Below, piece by piece: positions 18,093 through 26,847 of a stretch of DNA of 64,000 bases (its first letter is position 1; every line of letters starts with the position of its first letter). The stretch is from Arthrobacter dokdonellae. Its GTDB lineage: Bacteria; Actinomycetota; Actinomycetes; Actinomycetales; Micrococcaceae. The notes below the pieces were generated by a model. That model did not search any database, was not told the origin of the DNA, and saw only the letters and a program-made list of their open reading frames with translations. Location: contig NZ_CP029642.1 of the NCBI RefSeq assembly GCF_003268655.1, positions 4,295,123 to 4,359,122 on the forward strand, in the 5' to 3' direction. The position numbers and the translations under genes were made by a program.

Positions 18093-19190
18093 TCACCTGG
18101 GTGCGCGCAGGAAGCCGGTGGCCCTGCCCACCACCTGGCCGGCGTCGGTGGCCACGATGGTCTCCTGCGACGCCACGTACTTTTCCCCGGCGTCGTCCAC
18201 GATGAGTTCGGCCCCGGGGTCCACGGTGCGCTTGATGAGGGCCAAGGCAATGGGGCCCATCTCATAATGCTGGGCCACGCTGGTCACCACACCCACCTTA
18301 CGGTCGCCGGAAAACACCTCGCTGCCGGCAGCCGGAATGGTGTGCTGGGACCCGTCGAGCTGCAGGAACACCAGGCGGCGCGGCGGGTGGCCCAGGTTGT
18401 GAACGCGGGCCACCGTCTCCTGGCCCTTGTAACAGCCCTTCTCCAGGTGCACGGCCGTGCGCAGCAGGTCCAGCTCGTGAGGAATGGTCTTCTCGTCCGT
18501 TTCGGCCCCTCGGCGGGGGCGCCAGGCGGCAATCCGCAGGGCTTCCGCCGCCCAGGCCCCGGCCAGCGGCCGGTCCCCCACCGTGGCCACGAGCTCCGCG
18601 GCGGGCACCAGGTATTCGCGCCATGGCCGCTCCAGCCCGGGGTGGCTGCCCTCGTCAATGGCGGCGTAGCTCCAGCCCCCGTCCCCGACGTGCGGCCACG
18701 GGTCGATCCAGACCGGCCGCCCGTTCCATTCCGGAACTTCCGCCACGGAGCCCAGGACGGCCCAGTCGGCCGAAACGTCCGACACGTCGACCCGCAGCAT
18801 GAACTTCATGGAGTTCAGCCAGGCGGCCAGCGGCCCGGCTTCGTCAGCTTCCACGATCAGCCAGGTGGTGGCGCCGTCGTCCACCACGCGGGCGTCATAT
18901 TCGATCCGGCCCTGGACGCTGAGCAGCAGCAGTTCGGTGCCGACCCCGGGCGCCAGGTTCGTGACGCTTTGTGACGACAGCGTGTTCAGCCAGCTGAGCC
19001 GGTCCGGGCCGGACACCGTGACGACGCCGCGGTGCGAGAGGTCCACGACGGCGCTTGGCGGCTTTCCAAGGTAACCGGCCAGCAGCCGCTGCTCCTTGTT
19101 CGGGTCGCCGTAGTGTGCGGCCACGCCGGCGTCCAGACCGGCGGCCTGGACGGCGCCATGGCGGTTTAGCAAAGGACTCAAATAGCTCAT
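18093..19190 (-). CDS. ygfZ: Folate-dependent Fe-S/repair protein YgfZ (GcvT-like)
   Basis: 365 residues of the YgfZ/IBA57 branch of the GcvT fold, which binds tetrahydrofolate and supports Fe-S enzyme maturation or repair. The diagnostic motif KGCYKGQETVARV (with the essential Cys) lies near residue 250, and an N-terminal GcvT-like part has HRGVVTVSGPDRLSWLNTLS. The start at 19190 (MSYLSPLLNRHG) is chosen because GGGAAGG precedes it; the open frame further upstream runs through the 31-nt repeats and is not protein-like. Relatives lie near glnR and mshD in other actinobacteria, as here. Confidence 0.93.
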   Translation of the reverse strand: MSYLSPLLNRHGAVQAAGLDAGVAAHYGDPNKEQRLLAGYLGKPPSAVVDLSHRGVVTVSGPDRLSWLNTLSSQSVTNLAPGVGTELLLLSVQGRIEYDARVVDDGATTWLIVEADEAGPLAAWLNSMKFMLRVDVSDVSADWAVLGSVAEVPEWNGRPVWIDPWPHVGDGGWSYAAIDEGSHPGLERPWREYLVPAAELVATVGDRPLAGAWAAEALRIAAWRPRRGAETDEKTIPHELDLLRTAVHLEKGCYKGQETVARVHNLGHPPRRLVFLQLDGSQHTIPAAGSEVFSGDRKVGVVTSVAQHYEMGPIALALIKRTVDPGAELIVDDAGEKYVASQETIVATDAGQVVGRATGFLRAPR

Positions 19191-19258
19191 GCCGTGTGCA
19201 ACGCCTTCCCTGATGCGCCTATTCCGTGCGCCACTGGCCGCCCTTCCCCCGCTGCCCC

Positions 19259-19351
19259 CGTTGAGATTGGAGATAACGACCTCCCCCATCGTTGAGGTTC
19301 GACATAACGACGTGCCCCATCGTTGAGGTTCGACATAACGACGTGCGGGCC
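19259..19351 (+). repeat. Three tandem 31-nt repeats
   Basis: Units at 19259-19289, 19290-19320 and 19321-19351 begin CGTTGAG and have period 31. Units 2 and 3 are identical through CGACATAACGACGTGC; unit 1 reads TTGGAGATAACGACCTCC instead. A decayed fourth copy may follow at 19354. No spacers separate the units, so this is not a CRISPR. The rest of the 519-bp gap between ygfZ and the nitrobindin-like gene holds only this array and its inverted counterpart. Confidence 0.85.
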
Positions 19352-19642
19352 GCCGTTGTGGTTGGCGACAAATGGCCGTCCGTGCCGCAGCTTCGGCTGC
19401 GGGAATTTCCGGCCTCGGCCCGAAAGCCGTGGCATTTCCCCTGCATGGGCGGTTATCTACCGGTCATTGTACGGATACGGCGGTCTGGGGGTCCGCCACC
19501 CCACCAATGCCGTGCTCTCGGCATCCATGGAACCGTGCCGTGGGCTGGTGACCACCAAATGCGCGGCCACGGTCTGTCCGGCGCCTGGTAGTCCTGCCGG
19601 GGAAAAGGCAGCGAGGTCCGCCCTCCGCGGCTGGCGAAGGGG

Positions 19643-19699
19643 GAGCTCGTCATCTCCAACCTCAACGGGCGCGGAGGTCGTCATCTCCAACCTCAACGG
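19643..19699 (-). repeat. Two tandem 31-nt repeats, inverted relative to the array at 19259
   Basis: On the minus strand, units 19669-19699 and 19643-19668 (truncated) read CGTTGAGGTTGGAGATGACG and share the exact 31-nt period. They match unit 1 of the other array at 22 of 24 central positions. The two arrays face each other across 291 bp. Confidence 0.8.
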
Positions 19700-19709
19700 A
19701 AAGGCGGGC

Positions 19710-20309
19710 TTATTGAACCTTGTGCAGCGCCGCGGAGGCGTGGGCCTCGAGGGACTTGCCTTGGGCCGCCACGTCCCAGCGCCAGAAGAGGTCGCCGTTG
19801 ACCAGGCCGAAGATGCGGGTGGCCGCGGAGTAGTCCTTGGCGCCGGAGTGCCGCATGACGGCGTCGGTGGCCAGCTGGATCTGGGGGCCCTTGATGCTGC
19901 CGTAGTACAGCTCGGAAATCCCACCCGGATGGACGATGTTAACGATGATGTCAAAGCCGCCGTCGGCATTCCGCAGGGCTTCGACGTCGTCGGCTGTCCT
20001 CAAGGCGGGCACGATGTCCGCCGGGATCAGGCCCGGTCCGCCGTCGGCGTCGTTCAGGGGCCGGTCCAGCTGCCAAAAGCCGGTTTCGACGGACAGGGGG
20101 CGCAGGATGGTGCCCTCCTCGTCGGTGAGCCAGGACTCGGCCTTGTATTGCAGGTAGGGCAGCCCGTTGGCGCTGAAGGTCGCGGTCTGGGTGAAGTGCT
20201 CGTCATCGGCCTCGCCGGTACCGAGCCGGCCACGTCCCGTCCAGGTGCCGAGCAGCCACGACAGCGGGACCAGTTCGGGCGTCAGGTCCGTGGGTATTTC
20301 AATGGGCAT
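19710..20309 (-). CDS. Nitrobindin-like heme-binding beta-barrel protein
   Basis: 199 residues of the FABP-like/nitrobindin family (THAP4-like domain). The family signature GTWTGRGRLG is at residues 21-30, and the C-terminal histidine that ligands heme in nitrobindins may be in VMRHSGAKDYSAATRIFGLV or in the final HKVQ segment. Members bind ferric heme and react with nitric oxide or peroxynitrite; this is family knowledge, not tested here. It lies 6 nt downstream of a 37-residue membrane gene. A similar gene group (Rv0813c region) is known in Mycobacterium tuberculosis. Confidence 0.87.
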   Translation of the reverse strand: MPIEIPTDLTPELVPLSWLLGTWTGRGRLGTGEADDEHFTQTATFSANGLPYLQYKAESWLTDEEGTILRPLSVETGFWQLDRPLNDADGGPGLIPADIVPALRTADDVEALRNADGGFDIIVNIVHPGGISELYYGSIKGPQIQLATDAVMRHSGAKDYSAATRIFGLVNGDLFWRWDVAAQGKSLEAHASAALHKVQ

Positions 20310-20315
20310 GGCAGG

Positions 20316-20429
20316 TTACTGCTGTCCCTTGAAGAGACGCCACACCACCAGTCCGGCGAACCAGGCCATGGTGAGGCCGGCAAGGACCAACAGGCAGATG
20401 AAGAAGATTTCCAAGGCAAGTACGCTCAT
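20316..20429 (-). CDS. 37-residue single-span membrane protein
   Basis: Below usual gene-finder length. It begins MSVLALEIFFICLLVLAGLT, continues through an unbroken hydrophobic segment of about 28 residues, and ends in the basic tail VVWRLFKGQQ. It lies between a membrane protein gene (30 nt upstream) and the nitrobindin-like gene (6 nt downstream) on the same strand, which suggests an operon. No clear Shine-Dalgarno. A hydrophobic helix closed by a positive tail is unlikely in random GC-rich sequence. Confidence 0.6.
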   Translation of the reverse strand: MSVLALEIFFICLLVLAGLTMAWFAGLVVWRLFKGQQ

Positions 20430-20458
20430 GGAGCCATACTATCGTGAACTTTTGGCGC

Positions 20459-21193
20459 TCAGGTCAACAGCAGCTTGTCGATGAAATAGACCAAAGCGCC
20501 CAGCGACAGGACGGGCGCGACGGCCGCGGAAAGGCCCCCAGCGACGTTGCGCACCGGCCCCGTGAGCGTGCCCAGGCGGCGGAAACTGGCAATGACGGCG
20601 GCCACGAGCGCGCCAAGTACCGCGGCGGGAAGGATCCTGAGCTCTGAAAAAAGCAGCGCCGCAAGCGGGCCAGCCAGCGCGGCAAGCACGATGGCCAGGG
20701 GCGCGAGGACCCGGTCGGGCCATGACAGCATGCCCACGGCCAATGCGACAGCAGCGCTGATGGCGGTAACCAACGTCATCCCGGGCTCCCCCAGGAAGCG
20801 GTACGACGCCACCCATCCGCCGGCAAACCCTGCGATGAGGACACCCGCCCCGGCGCCGAGGGTGGATTCAAGCCGGTGCGCCTGGCCGGTCCCGCGGATC
20901 AGCTGCACCACCATGACGGCGCCGAAGCCCAACGCGATGAAGATGGGCGTCCACACCAGGAAGTTCGCGTCGGCCGTCAGCCCGCTGGTCAGGGCCGCAG
21001 CGGCGCCGGTCAACGCAATGACGGTGCCCAGTGTCTTCTTCGCCGGAATGCCCAGGTAGTGCGGCCAGCCGAAGCCGAATGCAGTCGCAAGCGCCACCGC
21101 GACGCCCACAATGTAGCCGAGCCCGAAATAATGCCCCGCCACGATGGCTGCAAGCGCAATGATTCCTGCAAGACCGGCTAATGATGACTTCAC
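20459..21193 (-). CDS. Multi-pass integral membrane protein, unknown function
   Basis: 244 residues, nearly all hydrophobic, with about seven or eight predicted spans (for example [20 protein letters not shown] and [19 protein letters not shown]). It has few charged residues and no recognisable transporter motif. It is divergent from glnR (165-bp gap) and leads the minus-strand group with the small membrane gene and the nitrobindin-like gene. I do not recognise the family. Confidence 0.8.
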   Translation of the reverse strand: MKSSLAGLAGIIALAAIVAGHYFGLGYIVGVAVALATAFGFGWPHYLGIPAKKTLGTVIALTGAAAALTSGLTADANFLVWTPIFIALGFGAVMVVQLIRGTGQAHRLESTLGAGAGVLIAGFAGGWVASYRFLGEPGMTLVTAISAAVALAVGMLSWPDRVLAPLAIVLAALAGPLAALLFSELRILPAAVLGALVAAVIASFRRLGTLTGPVRNVAGGLSAAVAPVLSLGALVYFIDKLLLT

Positions 21194-21358
21194 ACATCAA
21201 TCCTGCCCTACTCTGGCGGTACACTGTGGAACAACCCTCGCTCCGGTGCGTTGTGCCGCGGCCGTTTGCCTTGGCTGCAAGGTGCACGACTGCCGGTCCG
21301 AGGTGACAGGTGGTTTGTCGCTCAAAGATGCGCACATCGACGCACTTTGGAGGAAGTC

Positions 21359-22057
21359 ATGTCGCAGATCTTAATGTTGACCAACAACCACGGCAGTTCC
21401 GTGGACGTCCTTCCTGCCCTGGAACTGCTCAGCCACTCCATACATATCCTTCCGGCGGTGCCCACGGCCCTGCTGGACGCAAAGCCGTCCGACCTCATCC
21501 TTGTCGACGCCCGCAGGGACCTGGCCGGCTCCCGGTCCCTGACGCAGCTGTTGCGGGCAACGGGCATCAGCGTGCCGTTGCTGCTGGTCCTCACGGAAGG
21601 GGGCATGGCGGCCGTGACGGCGTCCTGGGCGGCGGACGACGTCATCCTTGAAACCGCCGGCCCCGCCGAGGTGGAAGCCCGCCTGCGCCTGGCACTGACG
21701 CGGGCATCGGACGCCGAGGACTCCGTACACCAGGAAATTCAGGCAGCAGGCGTGGTGATTGACGAGGACAGCTACACTGCGCGGGTCCACGGCAAGGTAC
21801 TGAACCTGACCTACAAGGAATTCGAACTCCTGAAATACCTGGCACAACATCCCGGCCGCGTTTTCACCCGCGCGCAACTCCTCAACGAGGTCTGGGGCTA
21901 CGACTACTACGGCGGCACGCGCACCGTGGACGTCCATGTGCGGCGCCTGCGCGCCAAACTCGGCTCGGACCACGAGAGCCTGATCAGCACCGTGCGCAAT
22001 GTCGGCTACCGCCTGACCATTGCCAAGGTGCCCGACGACGAACTGGCCGAGGCGTAG
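21359..22057 (+). CDS. glnR: GlnR-type nitrogen response regulator
   Basis: 232 residues of the OmpR class, closely resembling Streptomyces GlnR as I recall it: an N-terminal orphan receiver ([40 protein letters not shown]) and a winged helix ([38 protein letters not shown]). The receiver lacks the usual acidic pocket, as in GlnR, which dimerises without phosphorylation. GlnR controls glnA, amtB and other nitrogen genes. GGAGGA sits 6 nt before the ATG. The gene precedes mshD, as in mycobacteria, and has its own terminator. No kinase is adjacent. Confidence 0.92.
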   Translation: MSQILMLTNNHGSSVDVLPALELLSHSIHILPAVPTALLDAKPSDLILVDARRDLAGSRSLTQLLRATGISVPLLLVLTEGGMAAVTASWAADDVILETAGPAEVEARLRLALTRASDAEDSVHQEIQAAGVVIDEDSYTARVHGKVLNLTYKEFELLKYLAQHPGRVFTRAQLLNEVWGYDYYGGTRTVDVHVRRLRAKLGSDHESLISTVRNVGYRLTIAKVPDDELAEA

Positions 22058-22131
22058 GGCGGAGGGCTGGTAGCGGGTCCGCGCGGACGGACGTCCAGGG
22101 CGCGCGGACGTCAGGTGGACGGCCGTTAAAA

Positions 22132-22166
22132 GCAAAGGCCCGCTCCGGTCAGGAGCGGGCCTTTGC
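22132..22166 (+). terminator. Terminator after glnR
   Basis: A 15-bp perfect stem (22132-22146 with 22152-22166) has loop GGTCA. T-rich sequence follows on the plus strand (ATTT) and AAAAG flanks the other side, so it may work in both directions. Confidence 0.8.
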
Positions 22167-22169
22167 ATT

Positions 22170-22197
22170 TGGTGGAGGACATACGGGTCGAACGTAT
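22170..22197 (-). other. tRNA-like 3' end (T arm, acceptor 3' strand and CCA)
   Basis: Reading the minus strand: a T stem ATACG/CGTAT closes a 7-nt loop TTCGACC, then GTCCTCC (acceptor 3' strand), A (discriminator) and CCA. No matching GGAGGAC 5' strand exists in the next 100 bases, so this is not a complete tRNA. It may be a tRNA fragment left by integration, or chance. The rest of the 430-bp gap between glnR and mshD holds the glnR terminator and the 60-bp repeats. Confidence 0.35.
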
Positions 22198-22345
22198 CGA
22201 GGACACCCCACTGGTGCATCCCCCCAGTTGCTGCCCTCAAACTCTATGGCAGGGCGGGCGCCGGCGCAAACCAAGTCGCAGAAGGCGCGCCCACCAAGGG
22301 TCCCCATGGGCCGGCAAGGGTGAATGCGGCGGGAGTGTCCCGCAC

Positions 22346-22465
22346 GCGTGGTGGGCCCACGCGCCCGAGGGACCCCGGGTGACGCGCCAGCGTCACACGG
22401 GGAGGGCGTGGTGGGCCCACGCGCCCGAGGGACCCCGGGTGACGCGCCAGCGTCACACGGGGAGG
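22346..22465. repeat. Two perfect 60-bp tandem repeats upstream of mshD
   Basis: Units 22346-22405 and 22406-22465 are identical, and a third begins (GCGTGG) at 22466. Each unit contains the palindrome GTGGGCCCAC and the hairpin GTGACGC-GCCA-GCGTCAC. The array ends 10 nt before the mshD -10 box. Confidence 0.95.
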
Positions 22466-22475
22466 GCGTGGGGAC

Positions 22476-22481
22476 TAGGCT
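22476..22481 (+). promoter_or_regulatory. Leaderless-type -10 box of mshD
   Basis: TAGGCT is followed by 6 nt and then the ATG at 22488. Confidence 0.6.
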
Positions 22482-22487
22482 GTGGTC

Positions 22488-23465
22488 ATGAGCCCTGCAA
22501 AGACTGGCAGCTGGCCCGTGACGGTGGTCCCGGGCACCCCCGAATCCGACGTCCTGCGCGACATCCTCGACCTGGTCGCGGACGCCGAGGACGAAGATGG
22601 CAACCCGCCGTTTTCCGAGCAGACCCTGGTGGAGCTGAAGTCCCGCCATGCGGGCCCGGACACCGTGCTGGTCCTGCTCACGCATGCGCCGGAGGAGAAT
22701 TCGCCGACGGAGGGTGAAGACCTGGCCGGAGTGGCCGTCGTCGTGCTTGACGGTGGTGAGGGCGTGCTGGAGATCGCGGTGCATCCCCACTATCGCAATG
22801 AGGGCGTCGGGTCCATGCTGGTGGACAAACTGGTGGCGGTGCGCGGCCTGCAGGGCATCAGGGCGTGGTCGCACGGAGACCATGAGGCCGCCGCGGACCT
22901 GGCGGCCAGCTACGGCTACCGGGCCATCCGCGAGCTGTGGCGCATGCGCCTGGTCCGGCGCGCCCCGGACGCGGCCCTGACGCCGGACCGCCCTTCCGTA
23001 CCCGACGGCGTGACCTTGCGGACGTTCGTCCCCGGCCAGGACGAGGCCGCCTGGCTGGCCGCCAACGCCGCGGCGTTTGCCCACCACCCGGAGCAGGGCG
23101 CGCTGACCCTGGACGACCTCCGGGCCCGCATGGCCGAGCCGTGGTTTGACCCGGCCGGATTCTTCCTGGCCGTCGACGCTTCGGGGGCGATCCTCGGCTT
23201 TCATTGGACCAAGGTGCACCCGGGCAGGGCGGGGCAGTCCCCCATGGGCGAGGTCTACGTGGTGGGCGTGACCCCGGATGCCCAGGGAATGGGCCTGGGC
23301 AGGACGCTGACCGTGCAGGGCATCGACTACCTGCAGTCGCAGGGGCTGCGCGCCATCATGCTGTATGTGGACGCGGATAACGAAGCCGCCGTGGCCCTCT
23401 ACCGCCGGCTCGGTTTCACGAAGTGGGACTCCGACGTCATGTACGGCCCGGTCTCCGCGTCCTGA
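22488..23465 (+). CDS. mshD: Mycothiol synthase
   Basis: Transfers acetyl from acetyl-CoA to Cys-GlcN-Ins, the last step of mycothiol synthesis. The 325-residue protein has two GNAT domains. The N-terminal one has [20 protein letters not shown] near residue 96; the C-terminal catalytic one has [20 protein letters not shown], then [20 protein letters not shown] and a [16 protein letters not shown] ending. These stretches are highly specific to MshD. The start at 22488 follows a leaderless promoter; a GTG two codons earlier is less likely. Mycothiol confines the host to Actinobacteria. Mycothiol biosynthetic genes are typically scattered, and no other msh gene is in the window. Confidence 0.97.
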   Translation: MSPAKTGSWPVTVVPGTPESDVLRDILDLVADAEDEDGNPPFSEQTLVELKSRHAGPDTVLVLLTHAPEENSPTEGEDLAGVAVVVLDGGEGVLEIAVHPHYRNEGVGSMLVDKLVAVRGLQGIRAWSHGDHEAAADLAASYGYRAIRELWRMRLVRRAPDAALTPDRPSVPDGVTLRTFVPGQDEAAWLAANAAAFAHHPEQGALTLDDLRARMAEPWFDPAGFFLAVDASGAILGFHWTKVHPGRAGQSPMGEVYVVGVTPDAQGMGLGRTLTVQGIDYLQSQGLRAIMLYVDADNEAAVALYRRLGFTKWDSDVMYGPVSAS

Positions 23466-23515
23466 ACCGCCCGAGGAGGGGTCCGGCGGGGGCTGCCCCG
23501 GCCCGCTGCGGCTTG

Positions 23516-23521
23516 TAATGT
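23516..23521 (+). promoter_or_regulatory. Leaderless-type -10 box upstream of ppk
   Basis: TAATGT is followed by 6 nt and the ATG of a 10-codon upstream frame at 23528, 29 nt before the ppk start. Confidence 0.5.
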
Positions 23522-23527
23522 TGGAAC

Positions 23528-23560
23528 ATGGCAGCACCAACTGTGAGGATCTACCGATGA
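23528..23560 (+). CDS. Candidate 10-residue leaderless upstream peptide of ppk
   Basis: ATG at 23528 lies exactly where transcription from TAATGT should begin and encodes [10 protein letters not shown] before TGA. The stop overlaps the ppk ATG (ATGA, 23557-23560), which would couple ppk translation to ribosomes finishing this frame. No conservation data are available. Confidence 0.4.
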   Translation: MAAPTVRIYR

Positions 23561-25800
23561 AACGTGAATACAAGGCACCGGCGCGAACCGCGGCGTCGCT
23601 GAACGGGGAACGTTTCGGCTCCGGGGAGGTGCAGGCTGCCCGCGCCACCCAGGACCGGATCGACATCCCCGAATTTGAGCCGAACCTCCTGCCGGAGGGC
23701 GACATCAGCCCGGACCGTTTCCTGGACCGGGAGCTCAGCTGGCTGGCGTTCAATGCCCGCGTCCTGGAACTCGCCGAGGACCCGGACGTCTACCTGCTGG
23801 AGCGGGTGAACTTCCTGTCCATCTTTGCCTCCAACCTCGACGAATTCTTCATGGTCCGGGTGGCCGGCCTCAAGCGCCGCATCGCCGCCGGCCTGGCCGT
23901 GCCCTCCCCTGCCGGGCTCAGCCCCATTGAGGTCCTGGAACAGATCAGCGACGCCGCCCACAAGCTGCAGGCGCGGCACGCCCATGTCTTTGCCAGCCAG
24001 ATCCGCCCGGCGTTGGCCTACGAGCACATCCACCTGGTCCGCTGGGACGAGCTGGACGAGGGCGCCAAGGACCAGCTGGGCAAGATGTTTGCCGAGAAGA
24101 TGTTCCCCATCCTGACGCCCCTGGCCGTGGACCCGGCCCACCCGTTCCCGTACATCTCGGGGCTGTCGCTGAACCTGGCCGTGGTGGTCCGCAACCCCGT
24201 CAGCGACAAGGAGCTCTTTGCCCGGCTGAAGGTGCCGGACCTGCTGGACCGGCTCGTCTCCGTTGACGGCGCCCGGGCAGGCACCGTGCCGGGGCGCGTG
24301 GCCAGGTTCATCCCGCTGGAGGAAGTCATCGCCCAGCACCTGGACCAGCTCTTTCCCGGCATGGAGGTGCTGGAACACCACACCTTCCGCGTCACCCGCA
24401 ACGAGGATCTCGAGGTCGAGGAGGACGACGCCGAGAACCTCCTGCAGGCGCTGGAAAAGGAACTGCTGCGCCGCCGGTTCGGCCCTCCCGTCCGCCTGGA
24501 GGTGGCCACGGACATCAATCCAAACGTCCTGGCCCTGCTGGTGCGCGAGCTCGACATCGAGGACTCCGAGGTCTACAAGCTCCCGGCCCCGCTGGATCTG
24601 CGCGGCCTGTCCGTCATTGGCGGCATTGACCGCAGCGATCTTCGGTTTCCCAAGCACGTTGCCCACACCTCGCGCGATTTGAACGAGTCGGAGACGTCCA
24701 AGGCCGCCAACGTGTTCGCGGCCATGCGCCGGCGCGACATCCTGCTCCACCACCCCTATGACTCCTTCTCCACCTCGGTCCAGGCGTTCCTCGAGCAGGC
24801 CGCCTCGGACCCCAAGGTCCGCGCCATCAAGCAGACCCTGTACCGGACCTCCGGCGACTCCCCCATTGTGGACGCCCTGGTCGACGCGGCCGAGGCCGGC
24901 AAGCAGGTGCTGGCGCTGGTGGAGATCAAGGCACGCTTTGACGAGCAGGCCAACATCTCCTGGGCCAGAAAGCTGGAGCAGGCCGGCGTGCACGTCGTCT
25001 ATGGCATCGTGGGGCTGAAAACCCACTGCAAGCTGTCCCTGGTGGTGCGCCAGGAACAGGACGGGCTGCGCCGCTACTGCCACATCGGCACGGGCAACTA
25101 CCACCCGCGCACGGCCCGCTACTACGAGGACCTGGGCCTGCTGACGGCGGACAACCAGGTGGGCGAGGACCTCACCAAGTTGTTCAACCAGCTTTCCGGG
25201 TACGCGCCCAAGTCCGAGTTTGAGCGGCTGCTCGTGGCCCCGCGCTCCGTGCGATCGGGCCTCATCGAGCGCATCGACACGGAAATCGCCAACAAAAAAG
25301 CCGGGCTGCCAGCCCAGGTGCGCTTCAAGGTCAACTCGATGGTCGACGAGGCCATCATCGATTCGCTGTACCGGGCCTCGCAGGCGGGGGTGGACGTCGG
25401 GGTGGTGGTGCGCGGCATCTGCTCACTCCGCCCGGGCGTTGCGGGGCTGAGCGAGAACATCACCGTGCGCTCGGTGCTGGGCCGCTTCCTGGAACATTCA
25501 CGCGTATTCACCTTTGCCAATGGCGGGGACCCGGTGGTCTACATCGGCTCCGCGGACATGATGCACCGCAACCTGGACCGCCGGGTGGAGGCGCTGGTGC
25601 AGCTGTCCAACCCGGACCACATCAGGGAGGTCAACTCACTTCTGGACCGCTACCTCGACGCCGGCACGTCCAGCTGGCATCTCGGCGTTGACGGTGAATG
25701 GACCCGCCACCACCTCGCTGCGGACGGCACCCCGCTCAGCGACGTCCAGTCGTGGCTGCTCGCCAGCCGCTCCCGCCCGCGTTCGACCCTGCACCGGTGA
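23557..25800 (+). CDS. ppk: Polyphosphate kinase
   Basis: Polymerises the gamma-phosphate of ATP into polyphosphate, reversibly. The 747-residue product has the PPK1 layout: N domain ([20 protein letters not shown]), head domain, and two C-terminal catalytic domains. The autophosphorylated His is in [16 protein letters not shown]; the second conserved His is in [17 protein letters not shown]-contacting segments are [14 protein letters not shown] and [17 protein letters not shown]. The start at 23557 ([13 protein letters not shown]) has AGGA 8 nt before it and overlaps an upstream mini-frame. The TGA overlaps the ATG of the mutT1-like gene. Confidence 0.96.
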   Translation: MKREYKAPARTAASLNGERFGSGEVQAARATQDRIDIPEFEPNLLPEGDISPDRFLDRELSWLAFNARVLELAEDPDVYLLERVNFLSIFASNLDEFFMVRVAGLKRRIAAGLAVPSPAGLSPIEVLEQISDAAHKLQARHAHVFASQIRPALAYEHIHLVRWDELDEGAKDQLGKMFAEKMFPILTPLAVDPAHPFPYISGLSLNLAVVVRNPVSDKELFARLKVPDLLDRLVSVDGARAGTVPGRVARFIPLEEVIAQHLDQLFPGMEVLEHHTFRVTRNEDLEVEEDDAENLLQALEKELLRRRFGPPVRLEVATDINPNVLALLVRELDIEDSEVYKLPAPLDLRGLSVIGGIDRSDLRFPKHVAHTSRDLNESETSKAANVFAAMRRRDILLHHPYDSFSTSVQAFLEQAASDPKVRAIKQTLYRTSGDSPIVDALVDAAEAGKQVLALVEIKARFDEQANISWARKLEQAGVHVVYGIVGLKTHCKLSLVVRQEQDGLRRYCHIGTGNYHPRTARYYEDLGLLTADNQVGEDLTKLFNQLSGYAPKSEFERLLVAPRSVRSGLIERIDTEIANKKAGLPAQVRFKVNSMVDEAIIDSLYRASQAGVDVGVVVRGICSLRPGVAGLSENITVRSVLGRFLEHSRVFTFANGGDPVVYIGSADMMHRNLDRRVEALVQLSNPDHIREVNSLLDRYLDAGTSSWHLGVDGEWTRHHLAADGTPLSDVQSWLLASRSRPRSTLHR

Positions 25801-26765
25801 TGCGCAGCAGCGAGCACTTGGAGGACGCCGCCCCCACCGGCACGGAAATTTCCGTGTACGCGGCAGGGGCGCTGTGCTGGCGCGTCAAAAAGAAGAAGCT
25901 GGAGCTGCTGCTCATCCACCGGCAGCGCTACGACGACTGGTCCTGGCCCAAGGGCAAGCTGGACAACGGTGAAACCATGGCCGAGTGCGCCGTGCGCGAG
26001 GTGTACGAGGAAGTGGGGCTGCCCATCACACTGGGCATACCGCTGCCCGCCATCCGCTACGCCGTCAAGCCCGGAATGAAGGAGGTGCACTACTGGGCGG
26101 CCGAGGTGGACGACATGCCGCCCCTGCCCGACGGCAAGGAAGTGGACACCGCCGTCTGGTGCTCCCCCACGAAGGCGAGGGGCCTGCTCTCCAACCCGTC
26201 CGACGTCGAACCGCTGGAGGCCCTGCTCGCCGCGCATGAGGCCGGAACGCTGCCGACCTGGCCCCTGCTGGTGATCCGGCACGCAAAGGCCAAGCCGCGC
26301 TCGGCCTGGACCCGCGCCGAGGGCGAGCGGCCGCTGGCGGCGACGGGCAAGCGGCAGGCGCTTTACCTCCAGCGGCTGCTGATGGCCTGGCACCCGGGCA
26401 AGATCCTCACGAGCGGCTGGATGCGCTGCATTGCCACCATCTCCCCCTACACCCAGGCCACCAAGGCCAAGGTCAAGGTGGTGCCGGCGCTGACCGAGGC
26501 GGACCACAAGCGGAACCCCGCCAAGGCCGCCGCCGCCGTGGAAAAGCTGCTGTCCAAGTCCAGCGCCGCGGCCGTGTGCACCCACCGGCCCGTGCTGCCG
26601 ACCGTGCTGGAGACGCTGGCCACGCACATGGACGGCGCACTGGCAGCGAGGCTGCCGCTGGGCGACCCCCACCTGGCCCCCGGCGAGGTGCTCGTGGCGC
26701 ACGTGTCCGTCAACGACCCCGGGCGCATCGTGGCGGTGGAGCAGCACCGGCCCTACGAGGACTGA
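25800..26765 (+). CDS. mutT1: MutT1-type Nudix hydrolase fused to a histidine phosphatase
   Basis: A 321-residue bidomain protein. The Nudix domain comes first (residues 15-150); its box runs from GKLDNGE through REVYEEVGL and fits the GX5EX7REUXEEXGU rule. A SixA/phosphoglycerate-mutase-like domain follows (LLVIRHAKAKPRSAWTR, with the RHA catalytic histidine). Mycobacterial MutT1 has this layout and hydrolyses 8-oxo-dGTP/GTP and diadenosine polyphosphates. Its ATG overlaps the ppk stop (TGATG), so the two are co-translated. In M. tuberculosis ppk and mutT1 are also neighbours but on opposite strands as I recall. Confidence 0.92.
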   Translation: MRSSEHLEDAAPTGTEISVYAAGALCWRVKKKKLELLLIHRQRYDDWSWPKGKLDNGETMAECAVREVYEEVGLPITLGIPLPAIRYAVKPGMKEVHYWAAEVDDMPPLPDGKEVDTAVWCSPTKARGLLSNPSDVEPLEALLAAHEAGTLPTWPLLVIRHAKAKPRSAWTRAEGERPLAATGKRQALYLQRLLMAWHPGKILTSGWMRCIATISPYTQATKAKVKVVPALTEADHKRNPAKAAAAVEKLLSKSSAAAVCTHRPVLPTVLETLATHMDGALAARLPLGDPHLAPGEVLVAHVSVNDPGRIVAVEQHRPYED

Positions 26766-26835
26766 ACCCGGACCCACGCCGCCGGCGAACTGCGGCCCCA
26801 GCCCCGTCCAGGGCGGCCTCCAGCGGCGGGACACG

Positions 26836-26841
26836 TAGACT
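26836..26841 (+). promoter_or_regulatory. Leaderless-type -10 box of thyA
   Basis: TAGACT is followed by 6 nt and a GTG start codon at 26848. Confidence 0.6.
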
Positions 26842-26847
26842 GGTGGC

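Noticed and set aside
19191..19289. Upstream extension of YgfZ encoding VVISNLN-type peptide
   Set aside because: The extension is simply the translated 31-nt repeats, and a good ribosome site supports the start at 19190.
19259..19351. Possible CRISPR array
   Set aside because: Units are contiguous with no spacers, there are only three, and no cas genes are present.
22132..22290. tmRNA or a complete tRNA on the minus strand
   Set aside because: Only the T arm and 3' acceptor are present; no 5' half, D arm or anticodon arm could be found.
22346..22465. Possible CRISPR or protein-coding repeat upstream of mshD
   Set aside because: Two contiguous perfect 60-bp copies without spacers, and the open frame through them has no coding character.
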